Below are positions 17,143 through 25,994 of a DNA stretch of 64,000 nucleotides, in pieces (the stretch's first letter is position 1; every line of letters starts with the position of its first letter). The translations under genes and the position numbers were made by a program. The stretch is from Saprospiraceae bacterium. GTDB lineage: Bacteria > Bacteroidota > Bacteroidia > Chitinophagales > Saprospiraceae. The stretch covers positions 496,001 through 560,000 of the forward strand of contig JAWKLJ010000001.1 in assembly GCA_041392805.1 (NCBI GenBank), given 5' to 3'. A model generated the notes under the pieces. The model worked only from the letters and a program-made list of their open reading frames with translations. It had not been told where the DNA came from and did no database searches.

Positions 17143-17778
17143 ATGAATAAAACGAAACAAAAAATACTTAATGCTGCTCTCAACTTGTATAATCAATCGG
17201 GAGTTAGTAATGTATCAATACGTCAAATTGCACTAGAAGCCAAGATAAGTCATAGCAATTTGATCTATCATTATCCTAATCATGAAGATTTAATTCTTGG
17301 GCTACATGAAATACTGCTTTCACGTGCGCTTGAAATCAACAAGGAAGTTGAACGCACATCGATATCATTGATCGAATTGCATAATTCGACAAAAAAGGGA
17401 TTTTCGGTCGTATTTGATTTTGCGTTCTTATTCAATGATTTGCAATATATATGTAATTCATATCCACGTATCAAAGAACTAATTGTTTCAATAGAAAAAA
17501 TCAGGTCTGCAATGTATAACAACGTAATAAATCAATTGATATCACAAAAATGGATGCGGGCAGAAGAATTTCACCATGAATATTCCCAGCTAATAAATCT
17601 GATTAAAATATTCAGTGACCACTGGATAGTATCCTCTTCAATCTACGATGACCTTACGAAACAGGAAAAGTTAGATAAATATTCCTACCTTCTTATGACC
17701 TATTTCTATCCTTATTTAACACCGATGGGGAAAGAAGAATTTAATAAAATACAGATAACACGCGCTAAAAAATCATAG
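17143..17778 (+). CDS. TetR/AcrR-family regulator (cassette gene)
   Basis: A 211-residue regulator with N-terminal helix-turn-helix: KQKILNAALNLYNQSGVSNVSIRQIALEAKISHSNLIYHYPNHEDLI. The C-terminal all-helical part resembles the TetR group with a conserved FDFAFLFNDL segment common in Bacteroidota. Its start codon directly follows the second operator repeat, so self-repression is likely. The last codons (ITRAKKS) lie inside attC-like site 4, showing that the gene and the recombination site have become overlapping. Together with the divergent membrane protein it forms a two-gene cassette of about 1.4 kb (16392-17816). Confidence 0.9.
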   Translation: MNKTKQKILNAALNLYNQSGVSNVSIRQIALEAKISHSNLIYHYPNHEDLILGLHEILLSRALEINKEVERTSISLIELHNSTKKGFSVVFDFAFLFNDLQYICNSYPRIKELIVSIEKIRSAMYNNVINQLISQKWMRAEEFHHEYSQLINLIKIFSDHWIVSSSIYDDLTKQEKLDKYSYLLMTYFYPYLTPMGKEEFNKIQITRAKKS

Positions 17779-17823
17779 TCGCCCTTCGGGACGGCAACGA
17801 TTTTTAGTGCTAACCGTTAGCTA
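17752..17823 (+). repeat. attC-like integron recombination site 4 (short, 72 bp)
   Basis: Stem of GCGCTAAAAAATCATAGTCG with CGATTTTTAGTGC around a TTCG-containing loop (GCCCTTCGGGACGGC). Outer boxes GATAAC (17754-17759) and GTTAGC (17816-17821). About half the length of the other three sites and with the same right-hand junction as site 2. Confidence 0.65.
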
Positions 17824-17835
17824 CAATTTGAAAAG

Positions 17836-18303
17836 ATGATAATGAAACATATTTTATTGGGATTCACATTTGGAATATCAATGTCATTCATTTCTTGGAT
17901 TGTTGGAATAATACTTAACAGTATTCTTATGAAAACTGAATACTACAAAAGGCTATCAAATTTTAATTTAATTAAAAGTAAAACCCTGAATAAAAATATC
18001 GGAACTAAATACTTTAAATGGATTGTAAAAAACACTTTTTTCAAATTTTTTAATCAGAAAATTAAAATAGAAAATAGAAATACCGATTTGTCAGTAATTC
18101 GGAATGAAATGACTTTTTCTGAAATAAGTCATTTAATCGGATTTATTTTTGTGGTGATTTTTGCAATTTATAAAAGCTATAGTGTTGGGATCTTATTCGG
18201 AATAACAATGATGATTCCTAATGTTTTAATGAATTTATATCCTTCATTATTACAACAGGAAAATAAAAGACGGATTGACAAACTGATGAAAAGAAAAATA
18301 TGA
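17836..18303 (+). CDS. CrtO-like membrane protein, second copy (cassette gene)
   Basis: A 155-residue protein. An N-terminal helix, a basic loop (KYFKWIVKNTFFKFFNQKIK), then RNEMTFSEISHLIGF and two helices, ending NLYPSLLQQENKRRIDKL. The TFSE..H and YP.LLQ..N..R motifs place it in the same CrtO-like group as the gene at 13024. The first five codons (MIMKH versus MIMKQ) and 24 preceding bases are identical to those of the unrelated gene at 13775. No clean attC site follows; the next 200 bases hold a hairpin and a MITE. Confidence 0.55.
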   Translation: MIMKHILLGFTFGISMSFISWIVGIILNSILMKTEYYKRLSNFNLIKSKTLNKNIGTKYFKWIVKNTFFKFFNQKIKIENRNTDLSVIRNEMTFSEISHLIGFIFVVIFAIYKSYSVGILFGITMMIPNVLMNLYPSLLQQENKRRIDKLMKRKI

Positions 18304-18397
18304 AATCTTAAAGCCAAATAGATTATGCGTTCATTCATGCTGCCGTTTATAAAGAGATAAATTTTAAAGGGAGTTGATTCGGTAGAGAGAAAGTCAT

Positions 18398-18465
18398 AAA
18401 TTGGAAAATAAAAACAGCAGCACGGCGCACGCACGGGCCGACCGTTCTGCTTTTTCTTCCAAATT
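18398..18465. repeat. Imperfect hairpin, possible attC remnant
   Basis: AAATTGGAA...AACAGCAG pairs with CTGCTTTTTCTTCCAAATT across a G+C-rich centre (CACGGCGCACGCACGGGCCG). It lies where the attC site of the preceding cassette gene would be, but no convincing outer boxes were found. It could also act as a terminator, since a T run follows CTGC. Confidence 0.4.
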
Positions 18466-18499
18466 GGTTTTTGACGGAAGCACCATTAAACCTCACTTA

Positions 18500-18739
18500 G
18501 AGCATGTTTGGAGGTCGCTTTTGGAGGCAAAAAGTGTCAATTTTTCGCTGACTGGGATGGTTTGATACAGTGTATCAACAGTGCCTTTTTGAAGTTCATA
18601 CCCTTCGGTACGGACGAAAAAAGTAACGAAGTATCAGCGAAAAAGGGATAGTTTTAGGCCCAAATCGACCTTGGGAGATTCATGAACACCATAAATCACT
18701 ATAAAGGCTGTGAATAAAGGGTGACCTCCAAACATGCTC
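18500..18739 (+). mobile_element. MITE, copy A (240 bp, full form)
   Basis: Terminal inverted repeats GAGCATGTTTGGAGGTC and its complement, flanked by TTA on both sides (18497-18499 and 18740-18742). The centre contains further pairs such as TTTTTCGCTGA with TCAGCGAAAAA. No coding capacity. The GAG ends and 3-bp TNA duplication resemble the IS1031 subgroup of the IS5 family, so such a transposase elsewhere in the genome probably moves it (inference). Confidence 0.85.
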
Positions 18740-18780
18740 TTAACCCTACTTAACGAACTAAACAATAAGATAGTAGTAAT

Positions 18781-19680
18781 ATGGAATACGCTATAAAAAG
18801 ACGCATTTATTTTGTGACTTTTATTTCGCTGTTATCGTTTCAATTAGGGTTAGCTCAAATAAAAAGCAAAATAGATTCTGACTCAATCAACACCGTATTG
18901 TTTAAGATAACTTCTTCAGGGAATAATCACATTTCGTACCTATTTGGAACCCATCACGCTTTTGGAAAAGTATTTTTTGATTCCTTAACAATAGCTAATC
19001 AATCCCTGGCGTCCATTGAATTATTGATTAAAGAAAACCTTAACATTAAAGGTGAAATGGCTGAGGACATTATCAATCAAAGAACTGGAATTACACCATG
19101 GAAGAAGTATTTAAGCAAGGAAGACTTGAATTACATTGACAACCTCTTTGCCACAAGCCCTACGGATTATTACAAAATGACACCCACAGAGATGTATGTA
19201 TTTCTTAATCGACATTTCAAACAACAGGTATGTTTAAATAAAAACGCAAACGACACCTCACTTTCTTTAGATGATTATATAGCCACCAAAGCCGTTGAAC
19301 AGAATATATTACTTTATGGACTTGAGACGACAGAAGAACAAATTCACCTAATTAATAAAGACGTGGAGGGAATGCCGCGAAAATCTCATAAAAGGAGACT
19401 TTCTAACATTATTGAAAAAATTAAAACTAAAAATGTAAACGACTGTGAAGAAACAAATTGGTATTCACAAATGGAGATTAACTACCAATTAGATAAACCT
19501 TGTAGGAATGCCCTTGTTTTGCAAGATAGAAACGACAGGTGGATAGTAGAAATAAATAATTTACTTGAAAAAAAGAACTGTTTTATTGCGGTTGGATTAA
19601 GTCATTTAATGTTCGAATGCGGGCTGATCAATCAATTGACAGAACTTGGTTATACGGTTGTACCAATGAAAGTAAAATAA
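18781..19680 (+). CDS. TraB/GumN-family protein
   Basis: A 299-residue secreted protein of the TraB/PrgY/GumN group (TIKI/EreA/ChaN superfamily), for which metal-dependent hydrolase activity is proposed. A signal peptide (to about residue 26, LGLAQ) is followed by LFGTHHAFGKVFFDS, containing the conserved GTxH. The C-terminal family block RNDRWIVEINNLLEKKNCFIAVGLSHLMFECGLINQLTELGYTVVPM is intact. The gene is isolated, with MITE material on both sides (18500-18739 and 19726-19835), which suggests acquired DNA. Substrate unknown. Confidence 0.85.
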   Translation: MEYAIKRRIYFVTFISLLSFQLGLAQIKSKIDSDSINTVLFKITSSGNNHISYLFGTHHAFGKVFFDSLTIANQSLASIELLIKENLNIKGEMAEDIINQRTGITPWKKYLSKEDLNYIDNLFATSPTDYYKMTPTEMYVFLNRHFKQQVCLNKNANDTSLSLDDYIATKAVEQNILLYGLETTEEQIHLINKDVEGMPRKSHKRRLSNIIEKIKTKNVNDCEETNWYSQMEINYQLDKPCRNALVLQDRNDRWIVEINNLLEKKNCFIAVGLSHLMFECGLINQLTELGYTVVPMKVK

Positions 19681-19725
19681 AAACTAGCGCCAATGAAAAC
19701 TATACGTAATGCTGGATGGAGTGCT

Positions 19726-19835
19726 AGTATCAGCGAAAAAGGGATAGTTTTAGGCCCAAATCGACCTTGGGAGATTCATGAACACCATAAATCACTATAA
19801 AGGCTGTGAATAAAGGGTGACCTCCAAACATGCTC
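19726..19835 (+). mobile_element. MITE, copy B (right-hand 110 bp only)
   Basis: Matches the last 110 bases of copy A, ending CCTCCAAACATGCTC with TAA beyond. The left half and terminal repeat are absent. Directly after it GCCAAAACGTTGCCAAACC looks like the right end of an attC-like site, and GCGCCAAT at 19687 like a left box, so the element may sit in a destroyed attC site. Confidence 0.75.
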
Positions 19836-19875
19836 TAAGAGCCAAAACGTTGCCAAACCTATAGAAATCGACAGA

Positions 19876-21045
19876 ATGAATAAAAATATCATTGCAGTAC
19901 TACTTTTGTTAATAGGGATTAATCAGGTAAAATCACAAGATGCCGAACAAATTGTAATCGGCATAAAACATTCACTTAGGTCTAATATTTTGAATGAAGA
20001 CAGAGAATATTGGATTAGTCTTCCTGATTCATACCATGATAAAGAATCATCTTATAAGAGATATCCGGTCCTTATTGTACTTGATGGAAATTTGCACTTT
20101 AAGCCCATAGCAGGAATTGTAAACTACATGAGTTCTGATGTATATAGAAGCTGGAAAATTCCTGAGATGATTGTGGTTGCTATTCATAATGTTGATAGAA
20201 GAAGAGACTACACACCAGACAAAATCATTACAGTTAGAGAGAATAATACAGGTGGTGGAGATAGTTTTCTTAGCTTTTTGGAAGATGAACTTTTACCTGA
20301 GCTAGATCAAAGGTTTAGGACTGCTCCCTATCGAATACTTTTTGGGCATTCTTTAGGAGGTTTGTTGGCCACTCATGCCTATATGAAAGAAAAGACACTT
20401 TTCAATTCATTTATTGCAGTTGACCCCAGTTTTGGAACATGGGATTCTGAAACCATGGACAAAAAGTTAGATTCCCTGACTGAACGATCATTTGAACGAT
20501 TCATTTACATTGCCACTGCCAATTGGGGAAAAAGGAATATCAGAAATCGTGATCGCCATGTTCGATTATATGAGGCATTGAATAGTAAGTGCAAAGGTGA
20601 ATTACCTGCAAAATTAGAATACTTCGATAATGAAGACCATAGCTCAGTTCCAATCATTGCTTTTCATAACGGGATCTCCGCAATTTTTGAAGGCTATGGA
20701 ATTTCCTATCGTGATGTGGCAGATAAAGAGCAACTAACTCAACATTTTCATGCCCTTTCGGAACGACTTTCATGGGATTTTAGACCTCCCGAGTATCTTG
20801 TAAACCAATTAGGTTATAGAATGCTACAAAGTGGAAATGATAAAGACAAATCCAGTGCAATAGCATTCTTCATCTTGAATGTAGAAAATTACCCTAAATC
20901 ATCTAATTCCTATGATAGCTTGGGAGAAGCTTATGAAACATTAGGTGATACTCAAAAAGCAATCGAAAACTATAAAAAATCGCTTGAACTAAACCCAGGT
21001 AATGAACACGCCAAAATGAAAATAAAAAAATTAAACAAGAGCTAA
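19876..21045 (+). CDS. Esterase D-type alpha/beta hydrolase with C-terminal TPR
   Basis: A 389-residue secreted hydrolase related to the IroE/Fes-like esterase family, which cleaves ester bonds of siderophores or similar compounds. Signal peptide to about residue 20 (INQVKSQ). The nucleophile elbow is GHSLGG (about residues 157-162), and a His near NEDHSSVP is the likely catalytic His. The C-terminal 60 residues form a TPR unit (SYDSLGEAYETLGDTQKAIENYKKSLELNPGN). This combination is common in Bacteroidota. No iron-uptake genes are nearby, so the substrate is open. Confidence 0.85.
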   Translation: MNKNIIAVLLLLIGINQVKSQDAEQIVIGIKHSLRSNILNEDREYWISLPDSYHDKESSYKRYPVLIVLDGNLHFKPIAGIVNYMSSDVYRSWKIPEMIVVAIHNVDRRRDYTPDKIITVRENNTGGGDSFLSFLEDELLPELDQRFRTAPYRILFGHSLGGLLATHAYMKEKTLFNSFIAVDPSFGTWDSETMDKKLDSLTERSFERFIYIATANWGKRNIRNRDRHVRLYEALNSKCKGELPAKLEYFDNEDHSSVPIIAFHNGISAIFEGYGISYRDVADKEQLTQHFHALSERLSWDFRPPEYLVNQLGYRMLQSGNDKDKSSAIAFFILNVENYPKSSNSYDSLGEAYETLGDTQKAIENYKKSLELNPGNEHAKMKIKKLNKS

Positions 21046-21334
21046 ATAAGACTTCAATCAGTCGTAGTTTAAAATTCGGAAGGTGGAATCGGGGTTGGGC
21101 TAGGCCAGTTTTCCAACTTTTAACTGCCAGAGGCAGTCCGGCTTCCGAATTCCGACTTTTCAGTATCGATTTGCTTACTTTAACTACACTTTCAAACGGA
21201 AACACTTTATAGGAAAAATCCCTGAGGTGATACACAAACCGTTAGCTACCATTAAAACCAAAACGTGTTAACCATTCAGCGATTTGTGTTAATGCATTGA
21301 GACCAATAACCATAGCTTTGTAAAAAGCAATAAT
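21046..21334. other. Intergenic palindromes and attC right half
   Basis: AATTCGGAAG (about 21077) pairs with CTTCCGAATT (about 21145), and GTAGTTTAAA with TTTAACTAC farther out. At 21232-21250 the sequence ATACACAAACCGTTAGCTACC repeats the right-hand junction of the attC-like sites (AACC followed by GTTAGCTAC), but no matching left box was found. It is therefore a probable remnant of a recombination site. Confidence 0.5.
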
Positions 21335-22243
21335 ATGAGCGAGCAGATAATTCATTCAAAATCAATCACAGCAATTAGGTCTGTATTCGGGTTGTCAAAA
21401 CCTACACATCCCTTAATAACTATATTAGACACTCAAAAACTGGCTTACGGAGAAGAAACAGTTGGAAAACGATTTTCTTCTGACCTTTTTTGTATAGCCC
21501 TAAAGGATTCTAGTTGTGGAATAGATTACGGCCGAAACTCATACGATTTTGATGACGGTGTTTTGATTTTTACTGCACCAAAGCAAATAATTACAGTAAC
21601 CAAACCACAAGCATTAAATCAAGTAAAAGGCTGGATGCTCTACTTCCATCCAGACCTCATTAGAAACGCTTCCCTTGGTTCAAAAATTGACTCCTACAAC
21701 TTCTTCAACTATGAAGTTAATGAAGCACTGCACCTTTCCGAAAATGAGCAAAATACCCTAAACCAAATCGTTCAACTCATTCAAGAAGAAATCAAAGAAC
21801 GAATAGACAATCATAGCCAACAGGTGCTGGTATCAAACATTGAATTATTGCTTAATTACAGCAAACGTTTCTACGAAAGGCAATTTAATACGCGTTCGGC
21901 AAGCAATATTGACATGGTGTCTAAGGTGGAAACATTATTAAAAAACTACTATGCCGACAACCTACTGATCGAGAAAGGGCAACCAAGCATTCAATATTTA
22001 GCCGACCATTGCCATTTGTCGGCCAGTTATTTAAGTGATTTACTTGCCAAAGAAACCGGCCGTTCTGCCAAAGACCATATTAATGATTTTCTGGTCGATA
22101 AAGCGAAACATCTACTACTCAGTTCTCCCGATTCAATAAGTGGAATAGCCTACACACTTGGTTTCAATTACCCACACTATTTCGGGAGGCTGTTCAAACA
22201 AAAAACAGGCAAAACTCCTCAAGCATACAGACAACAAAATTAA
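21335..22243 (+). CDS. AraC-family transcriptional regulator
   Basis: A 302-residue regulator with an N-terminal cupin-like sensing part and a C-terminal AraC domain: SIQYLADHCHLSASYLSDLLAKETGRSAKDHINDF for the first helix-turn-helix and ISGIAYTLGFNYPHYFGRLFKQKTGKTPQAYR for the second. It is upstream of two SDR genes, a common arrangement in which the AraC protein activates the SDRs. Here a MITE (22361-22522) and an IS21 element now separate it from intact coding sequence, so the original circuit may be broken. Confidence 0.92.
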   Translation: MSEQIIHSKSITAIRSVFGLSKPTHPLITILDTQKLAYGEETVGKRFSSDLFCIALKDSSCGIDYGRNSYDFDDGVLIFTAPKQIITVTKPQALNQVKGWMLYFHPDLIRNASLGSKIDSYNFFNYEVNEALHLSENEQNTLNQIVQLIQEEIKERIDNHSQQVLVSNIELLLNYSKRFYERQFNTRSASNIDMVSKVETLLKNYYADNLLIEKGQPSIQYLADHCHLSASYLSDLLAKETGRSAKDHINDFLVDKAKHLLLSSPDSISGIAYTLGFNYPHYFGRLFKQKTGKTPQAYRQQN

Positions 22244-22275
22244 AAGAAAGGAAGCCTAAACAGCTTTCTTTTTTG
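22243..22275 (+). terminator. Terminator after the AraC gene
   Basis: AAAGAAAG...GC pairs with GCTTTCTTTTTT with a small internal bulge, ending in a T run immediately past the stop codon. Confidence 0.6.
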
Positions 22276-22360
22276 GTTTCTGCGATTTGTGTTTAACCTT
22301 CCTCTTTTCGTGTTAAGCTATCCCTAATAACCATCGGATATTTGTTTCATTAAATCATTA

Positions 22361-22522
22361 GAGCATGTTTGGAGGTCGCTTTTGGAGGCAAAAAGTGTCA
22401 ATTTTTCGCTGAGACTAGGCGCTTTTTGAAGTTCATACCCTTCGGTACGGACGAAAAAAGTAACGAAGTATCAGCGAAAAAGGGATATTTTTAGACCCAA
22501 AGGGTGACCTCCAAACATGCTC
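22361..22522 (+). mobile_element. MITE, copy C (162 bp)
   Basis: Same terminal repeats as copy A, with TTA on both sides (22358-22360 and 22523-22525). It lacks the inner block with CGACCTTGGGAGATTCATG. It sits 16 bases before the start of the interrupted SDR gene. Confidence 0.85.
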
Positions 22523-22795
22523 TTAAAAATTGAAAAAGATGAAACATAAAATTTTAGTTACAGGAGCAAGTGGTGCTTTTGGTAGTTTAGCTTGTATTCA
22601 ACTAGCAGAAAATGGGCTGCGTATTCCGATCGGTCTGACCCCCAGTTCCGATTTGGTCTGACCCCCAATTCCGGGGCTTTGACCCCCTAAGTTTTGAAAA
22701 GGATTGAGGGTGATTCCGGAGCTTTGACCCCCCTGGAATTTGTAGATACATACGAAAAAAAAGGTCATTTTGATTGCTTAATCAAGCAACCGGAA

Positions 22796-24351
22796 ATGGC
22801 AATAATTAAACGTATGGATCAAGTAAAAAGCATTATCAAAAATTATCTGAGTACCCGTTCGATTAAGGCTACGGCCCGTCAACTAAAAATATCGAAGAAT
22901 ACGGTACGCGAGTATCTGCGTCGCAGCCAAGCTTATACGGAGGATATAGGGCAGCTTTTATTGTTAGATGATGATCAACTTAAGGTTATCCTGTATGGCA
23001 CCCATACGCCTAGCCAAACGGACCGCAGCGCTACCTTATCTCAACAGCAGGACTATTGGATAAAAGAATTACGTCGAGTAGGTGTAACGCGGCAGTTGTT
23101 ATGGGAAGAATACCGGGTGGAACATCCAGATGGTTATGGTTATAGTCAGTTTTGTGAATATCTAAAAAGAGGGATTGGCCGCAAAGATCTTACGCTGAGT
23201 TTGAACCATGTTCCAGGTCAAGAACTGATGGTAGATTTTAGTGGAAAGAAACTTGAGTGGGTAGATCTCAGTACGGGCCAAGTCCATTCATGTGAAGTCC
23301 TGGTAGCGGTGTTTCCCCATAGCCATTATGCATTTGTCATTGCCTTGGCTAGTCAACAGCTTGCCCATTTTGTGCATGGTCTGAACCAAGCGCTGTCATT
23401 TTTTGGTGGCCTTCCTCAGGTCCTCTTATCGGATAATTTAAAATCTTATGTTACCAGGGCCGATAGATATGAACCCACTTTCACCCAATTATGTGAGCAA
23501 TTAGCTGCCCACTATCAATTGGACTTACAGGCTACCCGAGTGGGTAAACCCAAGGATAAAGCCAGTGTGGAAAATGCTGTAGGTGTGGTCTATAACCGTA
23601 TTTATGGCCCTTTAAGAAATGAAGTCTTCTCCAGTTTAGCGGCCCTAAACGAGGGCATTAGAGAACAACTTGATCGGCACAATGCCAAGGCTTATCAAAA
23701 AAAGAAGGGAGTCGACAAAGTATTTTTCAGACCTACGAACGCCCACAAATGAGAGATCTTCCCAGCGATTTATTTGAGATCAAGAAAATAACCCGTGCTA
23801 AAATCCAACTCAATTACCATGTTTTTATCGGAGAAGAAAAGAATTTTTACTCCGTTCCCTGCCAGTATGTAGGCCAACAAGCACAGATCATTTATACCCC
23901 TAAAGTAGTGGAAGTCTTCCTCAACAGTGAGCGCATTGCCTTGCACCAAAGGTTGGAGGGGCGGGGTAGCTATCATTATCAGACCCAAGAACAGCATATG
24001 CCCAAACACCATCAAGAATGGAAAAAAAGTCTGGGTTACGACGCTGAATATTTTTTGACCCAGGCCAAACTAATAGGCCCAGCCACCCACTGGGCTATTC
24101 AGTTGGTACTGGTCTCCAGAATCCATCAAGAGCAATCCTACAACAGTTGTAAAGGCATCTTACACCTCACTAAAAAGTACTCTAAGGAACGATTAGAACA
24201 AGCCGCACTACGTTGTCAAAAGGTCAGTAGAGTCAGTTATAACATGCTCAAAAGAATCCTGCTCCTTGAATTGGATCAGGTCGAGGAACAACCTGCTCAA
24301 CTCAAACTACCACTACATGATAATATCCGTGGCCCTCAACAGTATCAATAA
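22796..24351 (+). CDS. istA: IS21 transposase IstA, in two frames joined by a likely -1 frameshift
   Basis: DDE integrase-type transposase. The first frame (ATG at 22796, stop at 23750) has the helix-turn-helix SIKATARQLKISKNTVREYLRR and the catalytic acids in LMVDFSG, LLSDNLKSY and KASVENAVG. At 23698-23704 lies A_AAA_AAG in the exact phase for -1 slippage. Shifting there yields KKEGSRQSIFQTYERPQMRDLPS, the usual IstA sequence, and continues to 24351 with the C-terminal domain (NFYSVPCQYVG...). Without the shift the protein ends in an unrelated tail (VDKVFFRPTNAHK). A separate start for the second half (ATG at 23749 overlapping the stop) is possible. Alternatives are a one-base loss in an A run, or transcript slippage. 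TTG at 22694 is a less likely start. Confidence 0.85.
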
Positions 24352-24378
24352 ATAGTATTCAACTCAAAAAAAAAGAAC

Positions 24379-25113
24379 ATGAAAAATGTATCCCTGCAAA
24401 GGATGAAGCAACTCAAATTAATCGGAATGGCCAATGCTTATGAGGCTATATTGGGCTTGCCTATCAACCAGCAACCCGAAGCACATCAACTCTTGGCTAC
24501 CCTGCTAGATGCAGAGCATGACAACCGGTCTAATAAAAAAATGCAAATGTTTGTAAGACTCAGCAAACTCCGATATCAAGCCACTTTACCTGATATTGAT
24601 TGCGATCAACAGCGAAATCTAAGTAAAGAAAAACTCCTCAAATTAGCCGATTGCTCCTACATCCAAAGGGGAGAAAATATCCTCATCACCGGGGCAACCG
24701 GTTGTGGTAAATCCTATCTGGCATGTGCCCTAGGTCATCAAGCTTGCGTCTTAGGTCACAGAACCCTCTACTTCAACATGAATCGATTAACCGAACAAAT
24801 TGCCCTGGCAAGAACCGATGGATCACTCCTCAAGTGGTTGGACAGAATTAAAAAAGCAGCACTCATTATCTTTGATGATTTTGGTCTACAACCCATTACA
24901 CCAGCCATCAAACTGATCCTCTTACAAATACTCGAAGACCGATACGAAGCAGCAGCTACTTTAATCTGCTCACAACTACCCGTCAACAAGTGGTATGAAT
25001 ATTTTGATGAACCTACTTTAGCTGATGCTATTTTGGATAGAATTATTCCTAAAGCACATCGAATAGATTTGAAAGGAAATAGTTTAAGAAAACCAGCAAA
25101 AAGTTTATCTTAA
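24379..25113 (+). CDS. istB: IS21 helper ATPase IstB
   Basis: AAA+ ATPase of 244 residues that assists IstA in target selection. Walker A is GATGCGKSYLACAL (about residues 103-116), and Walker B is ALIIFDDFGLQ (about 160-170). The N-terminal helical part RMKQLKLIGMANAYEAI is typical. It starts 27 bases after istA and is intact. Confidence 0.95.
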   Translation: MKNVSLQRMKQLKLIGMANAYEAILGLPINQQPEAHQLLATLLDAEHDNRSNKKMQMFVRLSKLRYQATLPDIDCDQQRNLSKEKLLKLADCSYIQRGENILITGATGCGKSYLACALGHQACVLGHRTLYFNMNRLTEQIALARTDGSLLKWLDRIKKAALIIFDDFGLQPITPAIKLILLQILEDRYEAAATLICSQLPVNKWYEYFDEPTLADAILDRIIPKAHRIDLKGNSLRKPAKSLS

Positions 25114-25994
25114 CATTTGCCTTTTCGTAGGTATCTTCTCAGGGGGTCAGACGACCGGAATGGGGGGGTCAGACGTTTCCGAATATGCAAATGGGCATCA
25201 AGTGGTAGGAACTATGCGCTCATTGCAAGGGAAAAATGAAGCCATCGGCAATGATTTAAAATCAAAAGGTGTTGCGTTAGTAGAAATGGACGTTACCAAC
25301 GAAGAAAGCGTTGAAGCAGCTGTGAAATCTGCCATCGAAACTATGGGCGGTTTAGATACTGTTTTCAATAATGCAGGAATCGGAGCAAACGGAATTCTGG
25401 AATGCTTTACAGCTGATGACCTTCAAAAAATGTTTGATGTAAATGTTTTTGGCGTACAACGCCTAATGAGAACAGTTTTACCTCATTTAAGAACACAAGC
25501 AAAGGGAACTATCATTCATACTTCAAGCTGTATAGGCAGGGTAACAACACCTTTCCTTGCCTCCTACTCGGCTTCAAAATATGCCTTAGAATCTTTAGCA
25601 GAAGGATATCGAGCTGAATTGTCAGGGTTTGGCATTGAATCTTGTATAGTAGAACCGGGTGGATTTCCTACAGGTTTTATGGGTGGAATGATAACCCCAA
25701 GTGATACGGAAAGACTGAATCAGTTTGGCGAAATGGCGAATCTTCCTCAAACTTCCATTGATGGTTACGTAGCTTATGTGGAATCAATACCAGAACAAAG
25801 ACCGGAAAGAGTCGCAGAAGCTGTGGTGGATTTAGTAAACACTCCTTTTGGCGAAAAACCATTTAGAACTGTGGTTGACTTTTCAGGACTAAAACAGCTT
25901 ATTGAAAACTACAATAAAGTGCTAACCGAAACTACAAAAGCAATCTACACAGCCAATGGTGTAGATAACCTATTGACCTTAAATAAAGATTAAC

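Larger units (their letters stand above)
22618..25189 (+). mobile_element. Complete IS21-family insertion sequence (2572 bp)
   Basis: Ends match as inverted repeats: the left is TGCGTATTCCGA and the right, complemented, TGCATATTCGGA, both followed three bases on by GTCTGACCCCC. The GTCTGACCCCC motif occurs twice at each end, the typical multiple transposase-binding sites of IS21. The 7-bp duplication AATGGGC is at 22611-22617 and 25190-25196. It carries istA and istB. Confidence 0.93.
22539..25993 (+). pseudogene. SDR oxidoreductase gene split by IS21
   Basis: The ATG at 22539 begins MKHKILVTGASGAFGSLACIQLAENG, with the TGASGAFG cofactor motif. The gene is interrupted at 22617 and resumes at 25197 as HQVVGTMRSLQGKNEAI..., NNAGIG, the Ser in HTSSCIGR, YSASK and the usual C-terminal part, ending at 25993. 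Removing the element plus one copy of the 7-bp duplication restores one frame of 291 residues without error, so the insertion is recent. A 277-residue frame starting at 25160 inside the IS end could still be translated but lacks the cofactor motif and should be inactive. Confidence 0.93.

Noticed and set aside
23749..24351. Separate small gene inside IS21
   Set aside because: Its sequence is the C-terminal domain of IstA; it is better explained as the second part of one frameshifted gene, although reinitiation is possible.
25160..25196. Start of a functional SDR at 25160
   Set aside because: These codons lie in the IS21 end; the protein lacks the TGxxxGxG cofactor motif that is left on the other side of the element.
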